DNA from: Oehlia diaphana
Lineage: Eukaryota; Glomeromycota; Glomeromycetes; Glomerales; Glomeraceae
Assembly (NCBI GenBank): GCA_003833135.1
Contig: QZLH01000791.1
Span: forward strand, 34,703-59,164
Reading direction: 5' to 3'
DNA: 24,462 nt
Positions 9,184-20,170 of the stretch are shown here, in pieces. The notes under the pieces are model-generated. The model saw only the letters and a program-made list of their open reading frames with translations, was not told where the DNA came from and did no database searches. The translations under genes and the position numbers were made by a program. Every line of letters starts with the position of its first letter. Position 1 is the stretch's first letter.

Positions 9184-10622
9184 TTATATAATACAAAATA
9201 TATAATGTATATTACCTGATGTTTCTAAGTTTAATAATTGTGAAAACAAAATCAGCAATTGTGGAATTAAATAAATAACAAATTTTAAACATAATACCTT
9301 TATTATTTTCATCATCATCAAGATATGAAGTAATAATAGATGAATTAACAGGTTTTGGTAAATTGTTAAATGTAAATATTCTACTAGTATATATTGCATC
9401 GGAATTTTTTTTATATGAAGTAGAAATATTTGGTATTTCTTTATCAGCTTCTTCAAATATAGCCTTAATCTCTTTTTCTTTATAACCAAATTTTTCTTTT
9501 TCTTGGTAATATTCATCAAAAGAATTATTACAAAAATTTATTATATCATATAATTCTACAGCTGTTGGTCTTTGATTTGAATTAGTATTCACACATTTAT
9601 ATGCTAGTTTTTTATAAATTTCAGGAGTTCCTTGTCCAAATTCTGGTCTGAATCCATTACATATTTCTAATGCCAAGCTAATATCATGTTTTCTTTCATA
9701 AAAAGGTGGGTTTCCAGAAGATAATTCAGCCATAATTACGCTAAAACTATGAATATCTGAAGATAGTGTATATGGTTCTTTATTCAAAACTTCCGGGACT
9801 ATATATGGTAGTACTCCACATATTTTATTATTATCTGATTTCTGTTTATTTGATCCTGATAATCCAAAATCTTGATATGTGGGATTCGTTATTAACTTGT
9901 AATATATTTCCACTATGAAAATCTTTATGAAAATATCCTAAATCATGCAAATTATCAACGTTACTTCTTATCCAAAACAAATATTTATCCATAAAATTTT
10001 ATTGAAATTACTTGAAAGAAAACTTCTCAAATTTACTTGATTTGCAAAATCTAAAATCATGATAATTCATCAGTTTCAGGGTCTTTAGCTATTTCATAAA
10101 ATTGTAATGTTCTTATAGTGATTGTACAATCCCATGTATTTTAAGCTTTCATTTAAGTAAAATTAAGTAAATTAGTATGTCATTAACAATACATATGTTT
10201 ATCTTATTAATTAAACATCATACCTCCGTTTCTAAGCAACTTTCATAGGTTCAGGTTCTTCCTTTTTCCAACTTCCATCATCTTGTTTTGACATATTCTA
10301 TTTACCGTCAATCCATGTTGCAGAATATACATTTGCAAATCCACCTTCACCAATTTGTTTTACGTCTTCAAATCTATCAAATGGTACCCATTCAACAAAT
10401 TCACTGCCACTATTTCTTGCATCATAAATTGTGTCTTTTATTATCATTATTTCCACTAGTCCAACCTTCAATCATTCTAAATGGATCACATTCTTTATAC
10501 CATAACTCTTTGGTAAATGGTTAATTGCAATAAGAACAATTTTTATGACTGATGCTTTCCAAATTAGAATTTTTATTAGAATCTTCATCAGAGATATTTA
10601 ATTTATTAAATCTAGTTTCCAT
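9184..10622 (-). pseudogene. Decayed protein kinase (Rhizophagus TKL-like)
   Basis: Reading right to left, a start ATG at 10622 opens METRFNKLNISDED, then CSYCN and WYKEC (paired-cysteine region), WTSGNN, VEWVPFDRF, the Gly-rich loop IGEGGFANVYSATWIDG, LQFYEIAKDPET, the catalytic loop HKDFHSGNI, DFGLSG, VLPYIVPEVLN, SSGNPPFYERKHD and a C-lobe ending QRPTAVELY. A YYQEKEKFGYKEKEIKA tail follows. Disablements: TAA after CSYCN, a frameshift after WTSGNND, TAG after WIDGK, TAG in KVA*K (at the expected VALKR), broken frames before LQFYE and across the MILDFAN region, and an extra base at 9872-9873 just before DFG. The only long open part is 9212-9913, which begins inside the kinase domain. The intact family consists of cytosolic Ser/Thr or Tyr-like kinases of unknown targets. 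Identity is strong; loss of function is near certain unless the assembly is poor. Confidence 0.88.
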
Positions 10623-11230
10623 TGTGACCAAAACTTCATTTCTTTTGTCCAATTTTAACTTTTTTTTATATTGTGAATTTGTTGGCGTTATTTGCGTTAC
10701 TTTATATTGTACACTAGAGGATAAAAAAGGATTAAAATTCCAGAATTAGAATTTATGTTGATCGTATTTTTATACTTCGTCATTAAATATTCAATTGACT
10801 ACTTAATTATAATTCTTGTTAATTTTCTCACAAGTAAAAATTTCACCAGGTGATACTTTCATGCTGGCAACTTTGAGAATAAAGGGTTATTATTTATTTA
10901 TCTATCATTTTATTCTACTATAGTTAAAAAATAAATAAAAAAAAACTTTGTGTGGCAAATGTAGAAATATATTAGCATAACTTAATCATATGATACTATT
11001 AATCACAAAAATAACTACACATAATAGATTTTGAAGTATCATAACAAATTTTTTATGGAAGACCTCATTGTAACAAAAATCATCATTGTTACATTTCGTT
11101 TTCCGTGATTAAATATTTACAATTTTATACTATTTATCTTTTCGCGGTTCTTCCTTTACAGTTTATCCAATATTTGAGCTTATTTATCAAATATAAATTA
11201 ATAATAAATATTAATAATAGAAAAAATGTA

Positions 11231-11423
11231 TTTGTAACAACCTGTTACATGTCTTATTTGTAACATCCTTTTTTTGAAATTTTTTAAAAAATTCTTTTGT
11301 TTTAGTTACACGACTGATCTTTCGTTTTGATTTGCTAATTAGTTTACGTTACACCTGATCTTAAATTTTGATTGGATAAAATTGATGTTGTTACAAATAA
11401 GACGCGTAACATGTTGTTACAAA
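11231..11423. mobile_element. Small TIR element with TTTGTAACA motifs
   Basis: The element is about 193 bp long. Its ~37-40-bp inverted ends begin TTTGTAACAAC at 11231 and finish GTTGTTACAAA at 11423. Each arm contains a second inner copy of the motif (CTTATTTGTAACA). The dinucleotide TA flanks both ends, as expected for Tc1/mariner-type insertion. Adjacent A/T-rich flanks (TTAATAATAAATAT on both sides) also resemble each other. There is no open frame. It is most likely a non-autonomous MITE. Superfamily assignment from TA alone is weak, because TA is so frequent here. Confidence 0.65.
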
Positions 11424-11933
11424 TAAGTTTATCCTTAATAATAAATATAAGAATTAAATAATTTATGTAGTGATAGGTTTTGAAAAGCTCATAATGAGTA
11501 TAAAAATTATGTTATAATATTTTTTGAATGATAGAAAATATTTATTGAAAATTGTATGTATATATATATATAAAATAAAATATATGTAGACAAAAGGAAG
11601 AAAAACTCTTTGAAAATATGTATTTAAAGAAGTATATATCAATAAAGAAAAAACCTCTTCAGAGAAGCGTATAATTCTATTGAAGCCAAGCTTCACCACA
11701 CGTATATACTGTTAGTAGGTGTGGAGTGACTAGTATATTCGCACTTGGGAAAGTTGTTAAGCGATGTTTCATAAAACTTTGAGGTTTATGAGTTTTGTCT
11801 ACTGCACCATAATAGCGTTTATGTGAATTCAAGAGAGAGTTTTTTTTTTCCCAATGTTATTCACTCTTTTCTATCGGATAACTATATAATATCAGTCAAT
11901 TTTTCACGTGCGTAATCCAGCGATTCTAATTTT

Positions 11934-11957
11934 ACCGGATAATTTTTATAATCCGGT
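11934..11957. repeat. Short palindrome ACCGGAT...ATCCGGT
   Basis: ACCGGAT and ATCCGGT are mirrored around an AT-only loop. It is a small hairpin without a poly-T tail or a gene next to it. It may be a remnant of a foldback element. Confidence 0.45.
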
Positions 11958-12328
11958 CATTGCGCAGCAGATTTCTGGAATATTTTTAAAATTTTATTTA
12001 TAGTCCAATAATACTTATCTTATAATCATTTAATGGTAATAAAAAAAATGTCACCGGGTAAAAAAACTACTAATTTCTGGAATTTTTATACTATACCAAA
12101 ATTTTCTGAAATTTTTTCGTTTTTTTTTCCACGCTGGTGTTATAAGAATTAAAGATTAATATTTAAAAAATTTTTCTATTATCTATTTTTGATATTCTTA
12201 CGTTGCAAAGAAAGTTTTAATAATAAATCTTTAAAATTCCAATATCTTCAATTACAGTTGTACAACAAATAATAAAGTCCAGCTGTCATATTTTTAATTA
12301 TATATTATCCGTAATTTTACATGCTCTA

Positions 12329-12433
12329 CAAGTTTACTTAGGGTAATCTTTGGCTTTTTATATATATTTTTCAAAATGATGAATTTTGCAAAAATGGCAT
12401 TTAAAACTCTCTTTGGTATTCTAAGTAAACTTG
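12329..12433. repeat. 13-bp inverted repeat pair, 105-bp span
   Basis: CAAGTTTACTTAG at 12329-12341 is exactly mirrored by CTAAGTAAACTTG at 12421-12433. Inside the arms the match weakens but continues loosely (AATCTTTGG against a complement with ACCAAAGAG). It has the size and architecture of a very small MITE; no clear target duplication was found. Confidence 0.5.
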
Positions 12434-13425
12434 CTCAGAAGGCAAAAATACATACATTTTACGTATAAAGTATGTTTTTTTATCGCCAAAAATTAATCAG
12501 CTATTTTAGGAAATGATCAGTAAAATTGTCACGTGATCGAAGAATTTTCGTGGTGACATAATTATAACGTGATCATAATCGAATGATTGATAAATACTTT
12601 TGTCGAGTTTCGTTAACAAATTAATTAGTATTGTACTTTAACCTTAATCGAGAATACGAGTATCGTTTCCTGAATCTGTCTGTGTTTTGCAATTTATGAA
12701 CGAAAAAATTAATAAATGTCATTATTTATATAAAAGCGTAATATAATTGTTTAAATAAGGTCTATGTTTGATTCATATATATTATATATATATATATAAC
12801 GTATTTGTAAAATTAACTAGAAATCATATAAATAATGTTTAATTTTACATTCTAAATAAAAACTTTTTTACGTATAATGATAATTAGATAATTACATTAT
12901 TACCATGTCGAGAACACAAACAAAGACAAATACATTGGTATACTTACATTTATTTATTATACAGCGAGTATTAATATTTTTTTTTTAAGAACAGAATAAT
13001 ACATTTCGAAGTTTAAACATTATTGAGCTATGGAAAATTACAATAACTTAACTCATTTTTTAAAAGTTGCGGTTAACGTTGGGATGAAGATCGCCGAAAA
13101 ATTTTCTCAATTTAGATAATATCTAAAATTAAATTAATATTCACAAAATAACGTTTCAAAAGTCCAAACTAATTAAAATGAAGACATATACAGTTGTTCA
13201 ATTTGCGGCTAACTAGATTTTTTTTTCCTCATTTCTGGCATTTTTTACACAAAACAAAAAAATTATGCTGTAACCACATGTGCGAGGTAGATCAGTAGAC
13301 AATACTAAGATTTGATGGTCACACATACTACTCGTTTAACTTTGTTACCAAATTTTTTTCTTTGTTGTACTCTGTATTCTACGCTCTAAATAATTTTTTT
13401 AATAAAGCTAAAGCTTTAATAAACT

Positions 13426-15659
13426 ATGTCTGCTATCCGAAGAAATCTAGTTTATGCAACAATCAATAGAGCAGTTTATTCAATTGATCTTAACATTTAT
13501 GATAGTGCACACAAATGGTTTGAATTTGTAAAACAAACGATTCTTGCTGATAATTTTCTTACAAATGATGAAAAAACGGAAGCAATAAGATTATATAGTA
13601 AAGAATATGACTGATATATAATTATTCATAATTTAGGAACAAAAAGAATTTGTGAAAATTGTAATCAAAAATGCTTGGCTACATCATATTGTGAATATTG
13701 TATCCGAAATTATTTAAAAACAAATTTTCAAGTTGGACATCTGGAAATAATGATATAGATAATTTAATACGAAAATGTCAAATAGAAACACTTATACCAG
13801 ATAAAATAATTGAATGGATTCCATATAATAATTTACAAAGTATTGAATACCTAACAAAAGGTGGATTTTCTGAAATTTATACAGCAACTTGGATTGATGG
13901 AGGATATGAAGATTGGGATTCTAGAAAGCAACAATTAATAAGACCTAGAAGTTATGATGTGGTACTCAAAATATTAGAAAATGTTGAAAGTGCAAGTCAA
14001 AGTTGGTTTGAAGAGGTATATAATCTAAAAACAATTATCTTTTATGGTAAAAATTATTTAACTTATTGAAATTTTAAATTATTTATTACAGGCTAAATCA
14101 CATTTAACCATAAGTAATAAATGGTCGTATATTGTTAAGTATTATGGTTTAACACAAAATCCATCAAATAGAAATTACATGCTAGTACTAAATAGAATGG
14201 ATATAAATTTAAGAGAATATTTACAACAAAATCATAATCAACTATATTACTTCTCTAATAATTAGTGCACTTGATGACATTCATAGAGAGAATTCAATTC
14301 ATAGAGATTTGCATTCTGGAAATATATTATATTCAATATTTAATGATAATTGGCAGATTAGTGATCTTGGATTTTGTGGTCCTGCAGACAAACTATCAAC
14401 AAGTATATATGGAAACCTTCCTTACATTGCACCTGAGGTACTTAATGGTAGAGGGTGTACTTATAAATCTGATATTTATAGTGTTGCGATGCTTATGTGG
14501 GAAATTTCATCTGGACAACAACCATTTAATAATCATGAACATGATTATGACCTTGCACTTAATATAATTAATGGTATGAGGCCAAAAATTATATCAGAAA
14601 TTCCTTTAAAATATAAAAATTTAATGGAACAATGCTGGGATGCTGATCCATTAAAAAGACCTGATATTGTTACACTTAGAGGTAAAATAAGAGAAATTAA
14701 GATATATTATCAAAATAATCCAAATGACTCAACTAAAAGCAAAAATGAATAAAGAAATAAATTCAAACACAATTAGTAAATTATTTACAAGTAAAATTCA
14801 TAAATTTGAAAATTTACCTGAACCAAGAAATGCAACAAAAGGTATTATAATGTGTTTTTTATTATCTATGTTAATATTAGTTACATTATTAATACATCTT
14901 TTCTTTTTTTTAATAATAGAAGAACAAGAAGGTAAAAATAAAAATAATTTTTATTCAAATTTATATTATAGTATTTTATCCTTATTTTATAATTTTTTTT
15001 AGCATTTCATAGTAATAAAACATATGATAACTTTAATATCCCTGATAGCAGTAAGTATTTATTTTGAATTTGAAATTTAATTGTATGATATTGATAGAAT
15101 TCTTTGGCTTTTTAGTTGATGATTTTAACAAATCAAGCATTAATCAAAGTAATAGTATATCAAAAAAAATAGGCACTATTTTTAAAGGTAATGTGTTAAT
15201 TTTATTTATAAATTTAAACAATTATTAATTTTATTTCTTAAAATTTTAGAAAATAGTAAAAAATTATCCAAAGTATTTAAAAAGCTACATATAAGAGATG
15301 GTGAGTAAATATTTAATATATTAACGTTAATAAAATTAATTACAATAATTGACTTAATATAATTTATCTAAATTTTTAGACCCTCAAAATGACTATAATA
15401 ATAAAGGTACAGAGAAATATCAAGTTGCTATATTTATGATAATTTATTTGATTTTTATACTTTTTATGATATATTGTTAATTTATTTTTTAATTTATAGA
15501 TGAAGTTGAAATACATAATGATCCAAATCTTCACTCAGAAGAACAAGATGAATTGGAAATTCCAGATGGTAAACATTTTTCTTAATATAATAAAATAATA
15601 TTTAAGAAATTACTAATCTATTAATTTTATTTAAATAATTAGATATTGATAAATTATAA
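13426..15659 (+). pseudogene. Decayed protein kinase with paired-Cys motif
   Basis: The start ATG at 13426 opens MSAIRRNLVYATINRAV. Then come ILADNFLTNDEKTEAIRL, ICENC...CEYC (two CxxC pairs), WTSGNNDIDNLI, the Gly-rich loop LTKGGFSEIYTATW, VVLKIL (candidate catalytic Lys), the GT-AG intron 14016-14091, LTQNPSNRNYML, the catalytic loop IHRDLHSGN, DLG in place of DFG (usual in this subfamily), GNLPYIAPEVLNG and DADPLKRPD. The tail exons end in TAA at 15657-15659. Disablements: in-frame TGA at 13612-13614, a one-base deletion near 13720-13735, loss of about 20 nt near 14243 removing the TWKERIQ-like segment and shifting frame, and another shift near 14720. A 39-nt GT-AG stretch (13598-13636) would remove the TGA in frame but is unusually short for an intron. 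The original role would be a cytosolic signalling kinase; it is probably no longer functional. Confidence 0.88.
14842..15659 (+). other. Tail of symmetric phase-1 exons (decayed kinase)
   Basis: After the exon ending at 14841 come 14920-14931 (12 nt), 15003-15050 (48), 15116-15187 (72), 15251-15301 (51), 15380-15406 (27), 15500-15568 (69) and terminal 15643-15659. All junctions are GT-AG and phase 1, and all six internal exons are multiples of three. The spliced text is acidic and low in complexity (for example EEQEAFHSNKTYDNF and DPNLHSEEQDELEIPDD) and matches the known C-terminal tail of the family. These exons carry no disabling change, unlike the kinase domain. Confidence 0.8.
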
Positions 15660-16419
15660 TTTTATTTCAAAGAGAATTCTGTCTCGCTCCTATCCTTTAA
15701 AATCACTTACTTAACATAACCTAGATCTTAAATTCCAGTGATGTTAACATATTAGATTAAATTTACAAATCGTTTAAAATTTTCTGAGCGTAACCCTGGA
15801 TGAGAATGAGTTGTATTTATTTTTCTTACTTTTTCTCTTTCTTTTTTTTGATTTTATTTTTATTTTTATTTTTTATTCTTAATTACTATTTAAACACTAA
15901 GTCTAGAGTAGTAAGATAACTTACGATTTCTTAGTTTGTAATTTAAATAGTTCATTTATATTATAAATTATAAATATAAATTATCAATTTTGTTATGTAA
16001 AGTTTATTATAATAACATCAATAAATTATTCTGTTTTAAAGTCGCTTCTATTTGATAATCATTCATTATAATATAAATATCGATCGTTATTACAGTACAG
16101 TATTTTCTTGAAATGGATAAAATTGATAACTAACAATGTGTGAGATAAAAAGCTTTTGTTGTGCTGCTAAAATCGTTTTGTTCATTTAAAGTATGTTGTG
16201 TATACGAAGAATTTAGAATTTTGATTTTACCTAAAAAGTTTATTATATTTACAGACACGTGATCAAAAACCGTTAACAGCGCAAATTTACAAAAAAAACA
16301 AAAAACCCATTTTCGATATTAAAAAAAAATTAAAAGAAAAAACGATGATTATTATTACCGACCGCATAAATTTTGTTAATTTGAACAAAATAGATCGTAT
16401 ATAAGTTTAAACAGTGGTT
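15660..16419. other. Intergenic DNA after the kinase relic
   Basis: AT-rich with a pyrimidine-rich tract (about 15822-15880, CTTTTTCTCTTTC and TTTTATTTTTATTTTTATT). No open frame or strong inverted repeat. Nothing else is seen. Confidence 0.5.
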
Positions 16420-19009
16420 ATAAAAAATGTACTTTAATTAAAAATTAAATTTTCGCGTCTTTCTCAAAAACTATTCGAACTTGGCCTTTGGAGCTTAACA
16501 AATTATTAAATGTGTATATTCATGTATACTTATTTATTTAAATATGCAATTATTTTTTATTAAAGAAGTAAGTTCTTTAAATATTTCTCACAATTATCTC
16601 CTTGTTTTTTTAATTACACAAAACTTTTTTTTTATAAAATATTCTTTAATAATTCAGCGTAAGAACCTAAATAAAACGAAATGAAATTTTAAATAGCTAT
16701 CTACTTAATAGAATTATTTTCCGTTGTTATAAAGAACTATTATTAAAATAAATTACTATTTACTAAGAAAATGGAAAGAGTCGCACAATTTTATACAGCA
16801 AATATGAAAAACATCGATATCGTATTAATGATCAAGTAGAGATGACGTAATTGAATAGATGACGTAAGTAAATTGATAGAAAGAAAATACATGGGTTACC
16901 ACAAAAAAAATCCTCCACTTTGTCCTGGTCTACTATCATTTATATTAAATTTTCATTTCCAAGTATCCAGTGTCCAATATATTCTTTTGTGGATTAACTG
17001 ACAAACATTTACAGTACATGTACTTAATTTATTAATGATAAGTAAAAAATGTTCGTTCGGTCGCCAGATAAAGATATTATTATAAATGATCGAATTTACT
17101 TTTTAACATTAATAAATTTTTTTTCAAGAATAAAAAAATAAATATGGACTAGAATTTTTATAAAAGGATTCGGTTATTACTTGTATAAATAGTTTTTTGT
17201 TGAATAAAATCATCACTATTATTTGGTGCAAAAAAAAAAAAAAATAAAAAAAATTGCGACTGACAATATTCAAACCATTAAAAATTGAGTCAATTTAGTC
17301 AATTAGGAGATTTGTTTTATCTATATTCGATTACTTTTATGATTTCGCTTAAGACGCGAGATTGTTGATGTACAATGATAACTTATTATCTGTTATAATC
17401 CTTTTTAAATTTGTGCTAAACGAATATATTAGTATTGTACAATGTTTATTAATGTTTATTGATTATTAATATAAAATAGTGGATTGATGATAAATTAAAA
17501 ATCGTAACGTCGATCTCTTCTATCATACGAAATTACGAATATTTTAAAAAAGGTTATCGTTGTAATATGTTGTTTATACAATACATTTTATAATAATTTT
17601 CTTTAAAATAAGATTAATAAGTGAATAACAAATTAAAATAACAGACTACAACTATTATATTATTTCTCATGCTCTATATTATAAGTACAGTACGTTAACG
17701 AACATTTGTCGTGCCTTAATTTTTACTCATTATTTAAAAGCATCACAAGCTAATGATTCTAACGTATGATTTATAATAAATTCTCAATTAGTAATTCATA
17801 TATTATTTTTTTGACCATGGATTACTGTACCGTATTATTAATAGAATTATTAATTAGTACATTTCCAAATATTCACTGTATATAATAAATATTTATGTAT
17901 ACAAAAAAAAAATAACTCAAATTTCGTTTACTAGATTAGTTAGATAAAAATTCGTATTTTTCAATTTTAAATTTTAATTTATTTTTATAACTTAAAACCA
18001 AAATTTTTTTGAATTTGGTTTCGAAAATTATTATTTCAAATTAATATAAATGATATTTAATACATAAAATTTAAAATATTTAATTGGTAGACAGACATAT
18101 TTCACCAATCCAATTTATGTTAATAATTATGTTTATATGTGTTACTATAAATATTCCAAGTGTCAATCAAAATAATTGGACAAGCGTCTAACATCTCGGA
18201 TATCATATTTACAATTTAATATTATCTATTTATTGAACTAATATAATTTATTGAATCCCAAAACTTATGTTATCCAATCATACCAACATTTTATAAACAT
18301 TTAATATATATTAATCTTTATGGTTTTTTAAAAAAAGAAATTTCTCATAAATTATATAATTCTAATTATAGTTAGAGTATCATACAAAAAAATATTTTAT
18401 AATTATTATTCTCTTCTTGAAAAGATTCTAACTTTTCTTGATAAATACGCAGGAGAAAAACAAGGGATTGATTCCTTACCCATGTGATTAATTATTTTAC
18501 GTACATATTTTTCATTTTACGTACGTATGGACTCGTAAGTGATTTGCACGTGAGTTTTTTTTTTTTATGGAAAAGTTCGGTTAAAAAAAATTATTTATTT
18601 ATTATTTATTTATTTTTTTTATGAACATTTTTGTGAAAGCGTAGACTGATCTAGACCTCTCCATTTTTAGTTTAAAGGTACATGTAAATCATTGATCATC
18701 AATATATTTATTATCTGCGGCTAAAACTTGTAATATTGTATATTTTTTTACATGCAATATATAATATATATTATTTTAATTATATTTATTGAATTCAAAG
18801 TTTATCTGTTATTTATGAAACCAGGATATATAAAGACTAGACATTAATTACGATAAATGATTAACAATGAAAACAATAATGACTTTAATTTGAAAGAAAA
18901 AATGAAACTAAATATCGTAAAAACAATTAGCAAATCGTAAAATAATAATATATTGGATGATCATTTGATCAAAACAATTAAACAATTAACGTTAAACAAA
19001 AAAAAAATG

Positions 19010-19087
<78 letters not shown>

Positions 19088-19190
19088 AAAAAAAATGAAT
19101 GTTTGCTTTGAGAACATTGTAGAAATAAATATCATTGTAGAAATAAAATATCTTGAAATGGAATAAATAAATAAATGATTATTTTATTTA
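16420..19190 (+). repeat. Copy B of the ~2.4-kb noncoding duplicated block
   Basis: This is the partner of 6590-8960, in the same orientation, with anchors at 16501 (AATTATTAAATGTGT, matching 6626), 17694, 18416-18448 and 18649-18670. Between the 17694 and 18416 anchors copy B is about 330 bp shorter than copy A. It also has its own expansions, the largest being the A76 tract. The copies are diverged outside the anchors, so the duplication is old. No gene is visible. Confidence 0.75.
19010..19085 (+). repeat. Uninterrupted A76 homopolymer
   Basis: Seventy-six consecutive A residues, flanked on both sides by interrupted A runs with TGA (AAAATGAAAA). It lies inside copy B of the duplicated block; copy A has only short A runs at the corresponding position. 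It may be the tail of a retroposed insert or a slippage expansion. Its exact length is unreliable in any assembly. Confidence 0.9.
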
Positions 19191-20038
19191 CAATTACTTA
19201 CATTAATGATTATTCAAAGGAAAATCCGAGGTATGGTTTTCTTTATTTAGTTTCATAAAGATCTTTGTTATTTAAAAAAAAAGTTAATATTAAACTCCTT
19301 TAAAAGGACTCATTTACGAATTATTTATTGTAATAAGGTAAAATATATTCCGGCTATTACGGCTATTGCCGGATAACGGACGGATTTATCGGGAGAAAAC
19401 TTCATTGGTCTTTTTGGATTACGTGGAATTTATGCTAAACTTGTAGTAAGCTCATTCATTTTTGATTAAATTGTTTGATATTTTGTCTCATTAACGCAAA
19501 AAAGGGAGTGAGAAATAATGAATTTTATTTATGCTATTTCACGTAATACATGCTGTGAAACATATTAATTACTTTGATTATATAAACATTATTATTAAAC
19601 TATTAAAAAGTTTAAATTATCTTCTCCTTTTTAGGATTTTTGAAATAGATTCGGAGATTACTTTTTACCCCTCTAACAAGAACAACTTTAGGGGGAAATT
19701 TAACCAATTAATTCTTTCTTAACTGATTATCTATTTTCATGTTTTGCATTAATTTTGTGAAATTATTTATATTAAGGTATTTTATTCCCTCTTTTTTAAA
19801 ATATATCAGGTTCCCTGGTAACGGGCACAATGGGGAGATCTCTCTAAATGGATAATCCAAGTAGTATGTCCAATTATAAATGATATATTGCATGCATCTT
19901 TCTCACGCCAAAATGTCTTATAAATTATGTCTGCTGATACTAAAAAAAATTTTTTTTTTTTTTTTTTTCTTTTCTTTTCTTTCAGTCCTTTTAGTCTCGT
20001 ATTTTTGTGACAACTAGAAAGAGACGTATATATATATT

Positions 20039-20083
<45 letters not shown>

Positions 20084-20170
20084 TATTTATTTTATATATT
20101 TATATTTATATTTATAATTTTACGAAAAACTTTTTCAGTCTTTTCCAACACTTATAATATTATCCATACC
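19191..20170. other. Intergenic region upstream of methyltransferase gene
   Basis: Contains CCGGCTATTACGGCTATTGCCGG-like imperfect palindromic sequence at about 19352-19374, a T-run around 19950-19970 and the AT microsatellite. The open frames at 19531-19722 (+) and 19708-19893 (-) are short, overlapping and unsupported. TTTTTTCAG near 20131-20140 could be a 5'-UTR splice acceptor, but no donor could be chosen. Confidence 0.5.
20045..20078. repeat. (AT)n microsatellite
   Basis: An uninterrupted alternating AT tract of about 34 bp, embedded in wider TATA/TTTATA-rich DNA from 20025 to 20120 and ending about 90 bp upstream of the methyltransferase ATG. Any TATA box for that gene would be hidden in it. 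Confidence 0.85.

Larger units (their letters stand above)
10623..13425. other. Intergenic region between divergent kinase relics
   Basis: This would have held both kinase promoters. It contains the inverted-repeat element at 11231-11423, two further inverted repeats, a TGTAACA(n)TGTTACA-type hairpin near 11070-11095 (ATTGTAAC...GTTACAT), CACGTGATC near 12530 with a related AACGTGATC 40 bp on, and an (AT)n run near 12778-12799. The 78-codon minus frame at 11463-11699 is low-complexity and unsupported. No other gene is seen. Confidence 0.6.

Noticed and set aside
9184..9519. 111-codon minus-strand open frame overlapping the kinase relic
   Set aside because: It is mostly the out-of-frame shadow of the kinase C-terminus. 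Only its last residues (SQLLNLETS) may match the family's end, in a decayed tail exon.
10288..10749. Two plus-strand open frames
   Set aside because: They are antisense to the N-terminal half of the minus-strand kinase relic and look like reverse translations of it.
11463..11699. 78-codon minus open frame
   Set aside because: Low-complexity Tyr/Ile/Phe translation over AT repeats, with no motif and no splice partner.
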